In this document: positions 1 to 7,268 of the stretch, piece by piece
How positions within the stretch are numbered: position 1 is the stretch's first letter
How the letters are laid out: each line of letters begins with the position of its first letter
Position numbers and translations under genes: made by a program
From: Sulfurimonas sp.
GTDB lineage: Bacteria; Campylobacterota; Campylobacteria; Campylobacterales; Sulfurimonadaceae
DNA: 18,172 nucleotides
NCBI GenBank assembly: GCA_021648465.1
Contig: JAKISR010000037.1
Coordinates: 1 to 18,172 of the forward strand
Direction of reading: 5' to 3'
The notes under the pieces: generated by a model
The model's input: the letters and a program-made list of their open reading frames with translations, nothing else
Told to the model about the DNA's origin: nothing
Databases searched by the model: none

Positions 1-14
1 ATTCTCTTGTTTTG

Positions 15-60
15 GAAAAAGTTACACCCGTTGGGTGAAGTCTTTGAGTGTGACTTTTTC
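15..60. repeat. Inverted repeat with nested hairpins in the leading intergenic region
   Basis: The arms 15-27 and 48-60 are complementary over 13 bp with one mismatch (gaaaaagttacac against gtgtgactttttc). Two smaller stems lie inside: ACCC/GGGT at 26-36 and AAGTC/GACTT at 38-56. This may be a transcription terminator of a gene left of the window, which would fit either strand because the arms carry A5 and T5 tracts, or the remnant of a small palindromic repeat. Nothing else recognisable lies in 61-170. Confidence 0.4.
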
Positions 61-171
61 GCTTTGAAGTACCTAATTATAGAGCAATCAAGCTTGTTGT
101 CTAATTTGGTATGGAATTATTGGGGTTTATCTATTTTTTCAAAATCTTTTCAATTTGTCATATTTTTAGAA

Positions 172-177
172 TATAAT
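172..177 (+). promoter_or_regulatory. Candidate -10 box for the polymerase gene
   Basis: TATAAT lies 24 bases before the ATG at 202. No good -35 hexamer stands at the usual distance, which is common for sigma-70 promoters in Campylobacterota. A second TATAAT at 190-195 would give a nearly leaderless mRNA. The gene has no clear Shine-Dalgarno sequence. In such AT-rich DNA chance matches are likely. Confidence 0.35.
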
Positions 178-201
178 CTATTATTTACATATAATTAAAT
201 T

Positions 202-1512
202 ATGAAAATACATATAGATATAGACTGCTTTTTTGTTAGTGCTGCTCGCATACTTCATCCTGAGCTTATGGGAAAACCTGTGGCGATTGGTGGGAGAAGT
301 GATACTAAGATATTCTCTAAAGATGCAAAAAAACAAACAGTTAATTTTGAGAATTCTGGTTCATTTGTTCCTACATTTTATAAAGCATATGAAGAAAAAG
401 ATGACAAGGTGAATTGCGAAACAAGAGAGGGCAGCCCGGGCTGTGATTTAAATGCTTTTAAAGATGAAAGTGGACGAATTAGAGGAATTCTTACAACTTC
501 TAGTTATGAAGCTAGAGCTTATGGTGTTAAAACTGCCATGAACATTAAAGAAGCTTTGGGTTTATGTCCTGATTTAATTATCAAAGCTCCAAATATGTCA
601 TACTATCAAAAACTTTCACATGAACTGCATCAATTTCTACAAACTAAAATTCCACTTGTTGAACAAGCGAGTATAGATGAGTTTTATGCAGATTTAAGTG
701 GTTGGGTAGAGAATAAAGATATTAAAGAATTTATACAAAATTTAAAAAATGAGATAAAAAGTAAACTAAAACTTCCAGTGTCCATTGGAGCAGCAAAAAC
801 AAAATATATCGCAAAAATGGCTACTTCATCTGCTAAACCTTTTGGGTGTAAAATTGTACAACCTAATGAACTTTTTAGTTTTATAAAAAATATTCCAGTA
901 GGAGAGTTTGCAGGAATTGGAAAAAGTATGAAAGCAAAACTGAAATCTATTCAGATTCATACACTTGGTGATTTAGTCAAAAGAAAAGGAACTATACAAT
1001 CATGGGGACCTTATGCAAAAGAGTTATTTGCAAGAGTAAGTGGGGTTAGTGATGCTCCTATTGAGACAAAACATAAAAGAAAATCTATAGGTATCTCTCG
1101 TACATTTGACCCATTATTTAACCGAAGTGAGCTAAAAAGACGTATACATATACTTGCTCGTCATCTTAGTTTTGCTATATTAAAACTCAAAGTTATTCCT
1201 ACAGTTTTTCATCTAGGTTTAACCTATGAAATGAATCAAAAATCCCATAAAAACATTAGTCTTTGTGAAGTTTTTACAGATAAAAAATTTGACTCTTTAT
1301 GTTTAAATCTTTTTAATGAAGCTGATATTCACAAAAGATTACATGTTATAAGGATTAGTATAAACTGCTCAAGCTTTACAAGACACTCTAAAAAAGAGTT
1401 ATCGCTTATAGGTTTTAATGATGAAACTAAAATGCAAAAGCTTACACAATCTTCACAATCTATAAGAGAAAAGCACGGTATTGATATGTTAAAATGGGGT
1501 AGCGAATTATGA
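202..1512 (+). CDS. dinB: Y-family DNA polymerase (DNA polymerase IV-like) with N-terminal insertion
   Basis: A translesion polymerase of the DinB/UmuC family, expected to copy past damaged template bases in the cytoplasm. The N terminus carries the first catalytic aspartate (D6, in HIDIDCFF) and the steric-gate position F11. The second catalytic pair is D159-E160 in ASIDEFYADLSG, and TTSSYEARAYGVKTAM at about 98-113 is the standard fingers segment. A thumb/HhH-like region (GIGKSMKAKLKSI) and a little-finger domain follow. The C-terminal ELSLIGF stretch resembles a weak beta-clamp motif. In ordinary DinB the GKPVAIGG strand runs almost directly into the fingers segment. Here about 60 residues (roughly 34-92) are inserted between them. 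The 436-residue length is longer than the usual ~350 of Pol IV and close to UmuC. The ATG at 202 keeps the canonical N terminus. Family assignment is firm; Pol IV versus Pol V-like is not. Confidence 0.9.
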   Translation: MKIHIDIDCFFVSAARILHPELMGKPVAIGGRSDTKIFSKDAKKQTVNFENSGSFVPTFYKAYEEKDDKVNCETREGSPGCDLNAFKDESGRIRGILTTSSYEARAYGVKTAMNIKEALGLCPDLIIKAPNMSYYQKLSHELHQFLQTKIPLVEQASIDEFYADLSGWVENKDIKEFIQNLKNEIKSKLKLPVSIGAAKTKYIAKMATSSAKPFGCKIVQPNELFSFIKNIPVGEFAGIGKSMKAKLKSIQIHTLGDLVKRKGTIQSWGPYAKELFARVSGVSDAPIETKHKRKSIGISRTFDPLFNRSELKRRIHILARHLSFAILKLKVIPTVFHLGLTYEMNQKSHKNISLCEVFTDKKFDSLCLNLFNEADIHKRLHVIRISINCSSFTRHSKKELSLIGFNDETKMQKLTQSSQSIREKHGIDMLKWGSEL

Positions 1513-1533
1513 TAATTATGATAAAATAAGTCA

Positions 1534-2475
1534 ATGAAAAAACTTAAACTACTTGAACAATTTCGCTCTTTTTATATAAGAAACTATCCTGATGACATGG
1601 AAACCCAAATTGAGTATTTTGCAATATTTGGTGGTCTTGGTTGGGAAATAGATACCTCACTTCCAGTTAAATTTTTAATACAAGAACTAGTTCTAGAAAA
1701 TTTTAATAATTTAAATGAAAAAATCAGAGTTTTAAGTTTAGACAATGAAGAAAACTTACGACTACTTCGTGCTTTGGCTGTTGGAGACAGGAGAATTTTT
1801 TCAGCTTTTAACAGAGCAGGATTAAATAATGCAAATGGTGGTAGTGCCCTTAACTATCTACAGGAAAAAGGGCTTATACAGATAGAATACTCAAGAGAAG
1901 AGCCCGCAAGAAGTTTAAATCCTGATGGAAAACTAAAGCGTGAAGTCTCTAGACATCGCATATCACATAAGGTTCTTTTTACTCACCCTTTTGTGAGATT
2001 TTGGTTCTACTTTGTTGCACCTTATCGACGTGAGATTAGAGATGGCAACTATGATAATTTTTTTAAAAATTTTGAACTTAAACAAAATAGTTATACAAGT
2101 TTAGTTTTCGAAGAACTCTCAGAAATTTTACTTAATTATCATCTTAGAGATTCTCAGATACTAAGTTCAGGAAGTTATTGGGATGCAAATGTAGAGATAG
2201 ATATCCTAACCATTACACAAAATGAAAATGTTTATGCTGCTGAATGTAAATGGACAAATCATAAAGTGAATAAAAAAGAGTTCAATAAACTAAAAGAAAA
2301 ATGTAAGAAGCTTGATATAGAACCCACTCAAATTATTTTCTTTTCAAAAAGAGGTTTTTCCAAAGAACTGAAACAAAATCAAGGAAAAAAGTTAGCATTG
2401 TATAGTTCTAATGATTTTGAAGCACTTGTTAAAAATATAAAACAAGATGAACTAATAGAGGATTTTTTTAACTAA
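1534..2475 (+). CDS. DUF234-type protein with PD-(D/E)XK core, no ATPase domain
   Basis: 313 residues resembling the C-terminal half of the archaeal/bacterial ATPase-DUF234 proteins. A winged-helix-like section (about 75-160) is followed by a nuclease-like fold: E194, D223 (VEIDILTI) and E237-C-K239 (AECKW) form a PD-(D/E)XK pattern. The Walker-type ATPase domain that normally precedes this region is absent; no P-loop is visible anywhere. The gene lies 21 bases after the polymerase gene on the same strand, so co-transcription is likely, and a DNA-related role is possible but unproven. Its last eight bases overlap the end of the oppositely oriented J-domain gene. The ATG at 1534 is the first usable start; the ribosome-binding site is weak. 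Family resemblance is fairly sure, function unknown. Confidence 0.65.
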   Translation: MKKLKLLEQFRSFYIRNYPDDMETQIEYFAIFGGLGWEIDTSLPVKFLIQELVLENFNNLNEKIRVLSLDNEENLRLLRALAVGDRRIFSAFNRAGLNNANGGSALNYLQEKGLIQIEYSREEPARSLNPDGKLKREVSRHRISHKVLFTHPFVRFWFYFVAPYRREIRDGNYDNFFKNFELKQNSYTSLVFEELSEILLNYHLRDSQILSSGSYWDANVEIDILTITQNENVYAAECKWTNHKVNKKEFNKLKEKCKKLDIEPTQIIFFSKRGFSKELKQNQGKKLALYSSNDFEALVKNIKQDELIEDFFN

Positions 2476-3271
2476 CTACCCGAAGTGCTGTATACGCTTC
2501 TTGTAAAAGTTGAAATTTTTGCGTATAGCGTTTTATTACATGCGGTGTCTCATGTATAATTTTATCTGGATGATAAACTTTTACTAATTTTTTATAACTC
2601 TTCTTAAGTGCATCTTGACTCGCTCCGATTGGACACTCTAAAACTGTATAAAAACGAATATTTTCTTCCTCTTCTTGCTCTTTACAAAGATCACCAAAAC
2701 TAAAATTGGCAAAATCGCTATATAACTTACTCATAAAGTGATTATCATAGGTGTACTTAATTTGGTAATGCAAGATATGACATTTATTTAAAGTTCTCTC
2801 TAATCTAGCTTTTGCTTTATAATCTGAAACATCAACCACCAAAGAATCATCTGTTCCTCTTTCTATATATACTTCTAGTTGTGAGCGAAGATAGTTTATA
2901 ACCCAACTATTTGGACGCTCCAATGAAATAAGAACCGTATCTCTATCGTAAGCATAAAGATTTATATCAACATACTCTGCTTCTTGAAGTGTATTTAGTT
3001 CAATTTTGATTGGTTGAGTTCCATATTTTAACATTGAACGAAGAAAAAATTCATGTGAAAAATCATATTTAGCTGCATGATATTGACTTAACTGATTTAA
3101 AAATTCTTCTCTAACTTCTCTTAATGTTTCATTTCTAAATACTAATACTGCCTTTGGTAAGAAAAGCATCCCACGAGAATGATGATTTAAAAATTCTCTC
3201 ATCCATTTTGAGTTTAGCATATCAAATTCTGTAGTTATAAGAATAAGATTATTGCGTAAAACAATCTTCAT
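2468..3271 (-). CDS. J-domain (DnaJ-like) protein, J domain at C terminus
   Basis: The last ~65 residues form a J domain: YTVLECPIGASQDALKKSYK, then KVYHPDK with the invariant HPD, and a final helix with FQLLQEAYTAL. This part should stimulate an Hsp70 (DnaK) ATPase. The first ~195 residues match nothing I recognise; they lack the Gly/Phe linker and zinc centre of true DnaJ, so this is a type III J protein with a private N-terminal domain. Similar proteins of about this size occur in Campylobacter and relatives. The start at 3271 is preferred over an ATG two codons upstream (3277) because the AAAGG at about 3280-3284 then sits eight bases away instead of two. It is the last gene of a leftward ppiC-aguB-dnaJ-like run, 53 bases after aguB. 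Confidence 0.8.
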   Translation of the reverse strand: MKIVLRNNLILITTEFDMLNSKWMREFLNHHSRGMLFLPKAVLVFRNETLREVREEFLNQLSQYHAAKYDFSHEFFLRSMLKYGTQPIKIELNTLQEAEYVDINLYAYDRDTVLISLERPNSWVINYLRSQLEVYIERGTDDSLVVDVSDYKAKARLERTLNKCHILHYQIKYTYDNHFMSKLYSDFANFSFGDLCKEQEEEENIRFYTVLECPIGASQDALKKSYKKLVKVYHPDKIIHETPHVIKRYTQKFQLLQEAYTALRVVS

Positions 3272-3324
3272 ATACATAACCTTTAATGAATTTTTTTCTT
3301 ATATTAAGCAAATTAAGTTCCATT

Positions 3325-4167
3325 CTAACAAATATTTTTATACATCTTCGGAACTCTATCTTTTAATAAGCCCCAATAGTCCCTTCGTTTTTTATTTTCA
3401 TCCAAATCAAACTCTGCATAAATAATTTCTTCTTTATCTCTTGATGCTTCTGCTATTTTTGCACCTGTATAGTCTGTAATAAAAGATGAGCCATAAAAAG
3501 TTAAACTACAACTTTTACCAACCTCTACTCCTATACGATTTGCTACCACAACAGGAACTGTATTTGTCGCAGCATGACCCATCTGAACCCTTTGCCAATG
3601 CTCTTTAGAATCAAGTTCTATTTCAGGCTCACTTCCTATAGCGGTAGGATAAAAAATTATCTCTGCGCCTTTGAGAGTTAATGCCCTTGCACTTTCACAA
3701 AACCATTGATCCCAACATATTCCTGCACCTATTTTACCATAAGCTGTATCATAAACTTTAAAGCCTGTATCACCAGATTTAAAGTAAAATTTCTCTTCAT
3801 ATCCTTGGCCATCTGGTATGTGCGTTTTACGGTAGTTATCCAAAATTCTTCCATCATTATCTATAACAACCAATGAGTTAAAATAATCTTGTTTTGCTTT
3901 TTCAAAATAACTAACCAATATGACTACTTTTAGCTCTTTTGCTAAGGCACTGAAATATTTTATTAGTGAGTTATTTTTTTTTGGTTTTGCCCAAGAAAAA
4001 TATTTTTTATCCTTATCCTTACAAAAATAAAGAGTCTCAAAAAACTCTGGTAAAAGTATGATTTGAGCACCATTTTTATGAGACTTTCTAACTAAGGTAT
4101 CTGCTTTTAAAACATTGGCTTGTTTATTTTCACTCATACTCATTTGAATAGCAGATACTTTTACCAT
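3325..4167 (-). CDS. aguB: N-carbamoylputrescine amidase
   Basis: A nitrilase-superfamily carbon-nitrogen hydrolase. The Glu-Lys-Cys triad is visible: E41 in LLPEFFE, K114 in YRKTHIPDG, C151 in GAGICWDQWF. The adjoining sequence (FFETLYFC, THIPDGQGYEEKFYF) is typical of the AguB branch, which hydrolyses N-carbamoylputrescine to putrescine, CO2 and ammonia, the last step of the agmatine route to polyamines. The 280-residue length is normal. No signal peptide, so cytoplasmic. It begins ten bases after the ppiC stop codon, so the two are probably one transcript, although a shared function is not obvious. The partner agmatine deiminase gene is not in the window. There is a small chance that it acts on another N-carbamoyl amine. 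Confidence 0.88.
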   Translation of the reverse strand: MVKVSAIQMSMSENKQANVLKADTLVRKSHKNGAQIILLPEFFETLYFCKDKDKKYFSWAKPKKNNSLIKYFSALAKELKVVILVSYFEKAKQDYFNSLVVIDNDGRILDNYRKTHIPDGQGYEEKFYFKSGDTGFKVYDTAYGKIGAGICWDQWFCESARALTLKGAEIIFYPTAIGSEPEIELDSKEHWQRVQMGHAATNTVPVVVANRIGVEVGKSCSLTFYGSSFITDYTGAKIAEASRDKEEIIYAEFDLDENKKRRDYWGLLKDRVPKMYKNIC

Positions 4168-4177
4168 TTTATAAATT

Positions 4178-4456
4178 CTAACTTCTACTTGTTACTTCTA
4201 ATAAGTGATAACCAAACTCTGTTTGAATGGGACCTTGAACAACACCAACCTCTCCACTAAATACAGCTTTATCAAACTCTGGAACCATTTGACCAGGACC
4301 AAATTCACCTAAAGCTCCACCCTCTGCACTTGATGGACAATTAGAGTTTTTCTGTGCTACCTCTTCAAAAGAAGCTCCATTTTCTATCTCTGATTTTAAT
4401 TCACTACATTTCTCTTGTGTATCTACTAATATATGTCTTGCTGTTGCTTTTGGCAT
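4178..4456 (-). CDS. ppiC: Small parvulin-type peptidyl-prolyl cis-trans isomerase
   Basis: A 92-residue single-domain parvulin, almost the same size as E. coli PpiC (93). It has the usual parvulin landmarks: ATARHILVDT at the start, FEEVAQKNSNCPSSAEGGAL in the middle, GEFGPGQMVPEFDKAVF, and the closing GPIQTEFGYHLLEV strand. It should catalyse cis-trans isomerisation of X-Pro bonds. No signal peptide or anchor, so it acts in the cytoplasm rather than as a SurA-like periplasmic chaperone. An AAGGAAA ribosome-binding site stands eight bases before the ATG. It heads the leftward run with aguB and the J-domain gene, making a possible pair of folding helpers around the amidase. Confidence 0.9.
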   Translation of the reverse strand: MPKATARHILVDTQEKCSELKSEIENGASFEEVAQKNSNCPSSAEGGALGEFGPGQMVPEFDKAVFSGEVGVVQGPIQTEFGYHLLEVTSRS

Positions 4457-4538
4457 TAGTATTTTCCTTTATTAAATAATTTCATGATTTTACTATATAT
4501 TTATGTTATTATTCATTCATTACAATATTTGGTGAGAT
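4457..4538. promoter_or_regulatory. Divergent promoter region between ppiC and modA
   Basis: 82 bases separate the two divergent starts, so both promoters must lie here unless they extend into coding sequence. On the minus strand TATAGT (4492-4497) is a possible -10 for ppiC. On the plus strand TATGTT (4502-4507) or TACAAT (4521-4526) could serve modA. No ModE-like palindrome is recognisable. Assignments are weak because of the AT-rich composition. Confidence 0.4.
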
Positions 4539-5276
4539 ATGAGATATTTTTTTTTATTAATTTTTATACTATTTACCTCCCTAAATGCTTCAAGTATTAA
4601 AATAGCAGTTGCTGCAAATGTAAGTTATGCTATGGATGATTTAATAAAAGAGTTTAATAAAACTCACCCAAACACTGAAGTAAAAGTGATACTTGGTAGT
4701 AGTGGAAAATTAACAGCTCAGATATTTCATGGTGCACCATATGATATATTTATATCTGCAAATATGAAATACCCAAACAAACTTTATAAAGATAAAATTG
4801 CGATAAATGAACCTGTAGTTTATGCCCAAGGCTCCTTAGCACTCTTTAGTTCTAAAAATATAGATTTTTCACAAGGGATAATGTTTTTAAAAAATAATCA
4901 AATCAAAAGAATAGCTGTAGCAAATCCAAAAACTGCCCCTTATGGTCAAGCAGCATTTGAAGCTTTTAATAATGCAAAAATACTTAAAGATATAAAAAAG
5001 AAACTTATTTATGCAGAGTCAATAGCACAAACTCTCTCTTATGCTCTAACAGCTACAGATATTGGAATTGTTGCTAAATCATCACTTTTCTCTAAAAAAA
5101 TGACAAAATATAAAAAAAACATTAATTGGGTAGAGATAAATTCTAAAATTTACACCCCTATAAATCAAGGAATTGTAATGCTAAAACATTCAAAAGATAT
5201 AAAAGCTTTTTATGATTTTATATTAAGCAAAGAAGCAAAACAAATCTTTGAAAGATATGGATATTTAGTCCTATGA
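4539..5276 (+). CDS. modA: Molybdate ABC transporter, periplasmic substrate-binding protein
   Basis: The solute-binding subunit of the molybdate/tungstate importer. A short cleavable signal peptide (hydrophobic residues 4-13, likely cleavage after LNA near residue 17) is followed by the ModA pattern: IKIAVAANVSYAMDDLIKEF, then GSSGKLTAQIFHGAPYDIFI with the oxyanion-binding serines, YAQGSLALF, and VANPKTAPYGQAA. The 245-residue length is normal. It captures molybdate in the periplasm and delivers it to ModB. It is the first of four overlapping genes; its stop overlaps the next start (ATGA at 5273). A GGTGAG element sits very close to the ATG and is a modest ribosome-binding site. Confidence 0.95.
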   Translation: MRYFFLLIFILFTSLNASSIKIAVAANVSYAMDDLIKEFNKTHPNTEVKVILGSSGKLTAQIFHGAPYDIFISANMKYPNKLYKDKIAINEPVVYAQGSLALFSSKNIDFSQGIMFLKNNQIKRIAVANPKTAPYGQAAFEAFNNAKILKDIKKKLIYAESIAQTLSYALTATDIGIVAKSSLFSKKMTKYKKNINWVEINSKIYTPINQGIVMLKHSKDIKAFYDFILSKEAKQIFERYGYLVL

Positions 5277-5668
5277 ACACTATTATAGCGGAAGTTAAAG
5301 AGATAAAAAGTGTCGATAATCTACATATAATAAAGTTTTATTTTGCTGGAACTATTCTAAGCATGATGAGTTTAGAATTAGATGAAAACATTAAAGTTGG
5401 GGTAAAAGTAAAATTAATTGCAAAATCAACACATATAGCAATAGCAAAAGAGTTTAGTGGTGAAGTTTCTTATTCAAATCAACTTGATGCAAAAATTGTA
5501 CATGTTGAAAATGGCGAACTTTTAAGTAGTATCAAAATACAAGTTTGGGAAACCACTTTAGAGTCTATTATCACCAAGGATTCAAGTGAGCGAATGAATC
5601 TACATGTAGGTGACACGATTACTGCACTTATCAAAGCAAATGAGTTATCAATTGTGGAGGTTTTATAA
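5273..5668 (+). CDS. Molybdopterin/molybdate-binding TOBE (di-Mop) protein
   Basis: 131 residues that can be read as two Mop/TOBE units, one from about residue 2 to 62 and one from about 70 to 131 (DAKIVHVENGELLSSIKIQV through VGDTITALIKANELSI). The second copy fits the Mop consensus better than the first. Mop proteins bind molybdate in the cytoplasm for storage or homeostasis, and single Mop modules often regulate or cap ModC. The gene overlaps modA by four bases and modB by one, so expression is strictly tied to transport. In Campylobacter a molybdenum-binding protein occupies the same place in the mod operon. Whether this copy stores molybdate or modulates the transporter cannot be seen. 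Confidence 0.8.
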   Translation: MNTIIAEVKEIKSVDNLHIIKFYFAGTILSMMSLELDENIKVGVKVKLIAKSTHIAIAKEFSGEVSYSNQLDAKIVHVENGELLSSIKIQVWETTLESIITKDSSERMNLHVGDTITALIKANELSIVEVL

Positions 5669-6363
5669 TGATTGAAATTTTACAAAACCTAAACTTCACG
5701 CCATTTTTACTCTCTTTTAAACTGGCGGGATTAACTACGCTTATACTTTTTATATTATGTTTACCACTTGCGTGGTATCTCTCACAAACTAATTCAAAAG
5801 CAAAACCTGTTATTGAAGCTATTACTGCCCTACCCATTGTTCTTCCACCTTCAGTTCTAGGTTTTTATATACTTTATGCTCTTTCATATAATTCTCCAAT
5901 AGGGATATTTTTTAAAGAATCTTTTGGTGTTGATTTAGTTTTTAATTTTACTTCTTTAGTAATTGCAAGTTGTCTTTACTCACTTCCATTTATGGTTCAA
6001 CCACTTCAAAGTGGTTTTGAATCTCTAAACAAAAACATGCTTGAAGCTTCTTATATAAGTGGAAAAGGTAAATTTGAAACCATTTTAAAAGTAGCTTTAC
6101 CAAATATAAAACCAGCACTCTTAACTGCTATTATAATTACATTTGCCCATACTGTTGGAGAATTTGGAGTTGTTTTAATGGTTGGTGGAAGTATCCCAGG
6201 TGAAACAAAAGTTGCATCTGTTGCTATTTATGAAATGGTCGAAATTATGGACTATACAACTGCTCATATTTATAGTGCGATTATGATAATCGTGAGTTTT
6301 TTTACTCTTTTAAGTGTATATATATTTAATCATAAGCAAAAATTTACTGGATTTATAAAATGA
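5668..6363 (+). CDS. modB: Molybdate ABC transporter, permease subunit
   Basis: 231 residues with about five membrane segments, matching the ModB/CysTW permease family. LPIVLPPSVLGFYILYAL near residues 50-67 is characteristic of ModB. The cytoplasmic EAA loop that docks on the ATPase is EASYISGKGKFETILKVALP at about 126-145. VGEFGVVLMVGGSIPGETK follows near residues 163-181. It forms the inner-membrane channel with ModC. A strong GGAGG ribosome-binding site ends seven bases before the ATG, inside the end of the preceding gene, and the start shares one base with that gene's stop codon. Confidence 0.95.
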   Translation: MIEILQNLNFTPFLLSFKLAGLTTLILFILCLPLAWYLSQTNSKAKPVIEAITALPIVLPPSVLGFYILYALSYNSPIGIFFKESFGVDLVFNFTSLVIASCLYSLPFMVQPLQSGFESLNKNMLEASYISGKGKFETILKVALPNIKPALLTAIIITFAHTVGEFGVVLMVGGSIPGETKVASVAIYEMVEIMDYTTAHIYSAIMIIVSFFTLLSVYIFNHKQKFTGFIK

Positions 6364-7217
6364 TAGATATAAATGTCAATAAAAAACTACATGGTACACA
6401 AAGTGAAATGCTTTTAGATGTAAAGCTAAATATAAACCATGGTGACTTTATAGCTCTTAGTGGAAAAAGTGGTAGTGGAAAAACCACACTTTTACGTATT
6501 CTTGCAGGACTTGAAAAATCTAAAGGAATTATACATCTAGAAAATAATATATGGCAAGATCATCACTCTTTTAAAAGTGTTCAAAAAAGAGAGATTGGCT
6601 TTGTGTTTCAAGATTATGCTTTATTTGATAATATGAGTGTTTTAAAAAATCTACTCTATGTTAATCAAGATAAAAAACTAGCCCAACATCTTTTAGATAT
6701 TACAGAATTAAGTGAGTTAAAACACAGAAACACTACAACTCTAAGTGGTGGGCAGAAACAAAGAGTTGCACTTTGCCGTGCTTTAATGAAAAAACCAAAA
6801 CTTTTACTTTTAGATGAACCTCTCTCAGCGTTAGATCCAACAATGAGAATCAAACTACAAAATGAGATACTCGCTCTTCATCAAGAATTCAATACTACTA
6901 CCATCATGGTAAGTCATGACCCAAGTGAGATATATAGACTAGCCACAAGAGTTATAGTCTTAGAAAATGGAAAAATTATCAATGACGGATCACCAAAAGA
7001 TGTACTTCTTCGTACACAAGGAAGTCAAAAGTTTTCATTTGAGGGTGAACTTTTAGAAATAAAAAAGGTTGATGTTATTTTTACAGCCATTATAGCGATA
7101 GGTCAACAGTTGGTAGAAATTGCTATATCTGAAAATGAAGCAAAAGATTTAAAAATAGGTAGTTTCGTAAGTGTGAGCACAAAAGCTTTTAGTGTTAACA
7201 TAAAAAAACTTAGCTGA
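6360..7217 (+). CDS. modC: Molybdate ABC transporter, ATP-binding subunit
   Basis: The ATPase of the molybdate importer. Visible in order: Walker A GKSGSGKT (35-42), Q-loop VFQDYALF (82-89), signature LSGGQ (128-132), Walker B LLLLDEP (148-154), D-loop SALD, and the switch histidine in VSHDP. After residue ~225 a single TOBE-like module (VDVIFTAIIAIGQQLVEIAI onward) closes the protein. At 285 residues it is shorter than the ~350 of E. coli ModC, whose C terminus holds two Mop units; the separate di-Mop gene upstream may supply the missing module. It overlaps modB by four bases (ATGA). Confidence 0.94.
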   Translation: MIDINVNKKLHGTQSEMLLDVKLNINHGDFIALSGKSGSGKTTLLRILAGLEKSKGIIHLENNIWQDHHSFKSVQKREIGFVFQDYALFDNMSVLKNLLYVNQDKKLAQHLLDITELSELKHRNTTTLSGGQKQRVALCRALMKKPKLLLLDEPLSALDPTMRIKLQNEILALHQEFNTTTIMVSHDPSEIYRLATRVIVLENGKIINDGSPKDVLLRTQGSQKFSFEGELLEIKKVDVIFTAIIAIGQQLVEIAISENEAKDLKIGSFVSVSTKAFSVNIKKLS

Positions 7218-7222
7218 CGTAT

Positions 7223-7260
7223 AAAATTATGTTATAATTTTGGTACTTTAAATTATAGGA
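7223..7260 (+). promoter_or_regulatory. Promoter and ribosome-binding site of the cytochrome gene
   Basis: TATAAT at 7233-7238 is a consensus -10 box 30 bases before the ATG, and AGGA at 7257-7260 is a well-placed ribosome-binding site (eight-base spacing). The -10 box is embedded in a perfect AT-only palindrome, AAAATTAT (7223-7230) and ATAATTTT (7234-7241), which could be an operator or simply a product of base composition. No convincing -35 box is seen. Confidence 0.5.
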
Positions 7261-7268
7261 TAGAATCC

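Noticed and set aside
7..198. A 63-codon open frame at the left edge
   Set aside because: It needs a TTG start, has no ribosome-binding site, no recognisable motif, and runs through the inverted repeat and the polymerase promoter.
1534..2475. Toxin-antitoxin or abortive-infection unit
   Set aside because: There is no partner gene, and the sequence fits the DUF234 C-terminal region.
7223..7241. Terminator of the mod operon
   Set aside because: The palindrome is AT-only with a three-base loop and coincides with a consensus -10 box and a nearby ribosome-binding site, so a promoter is the better reading.
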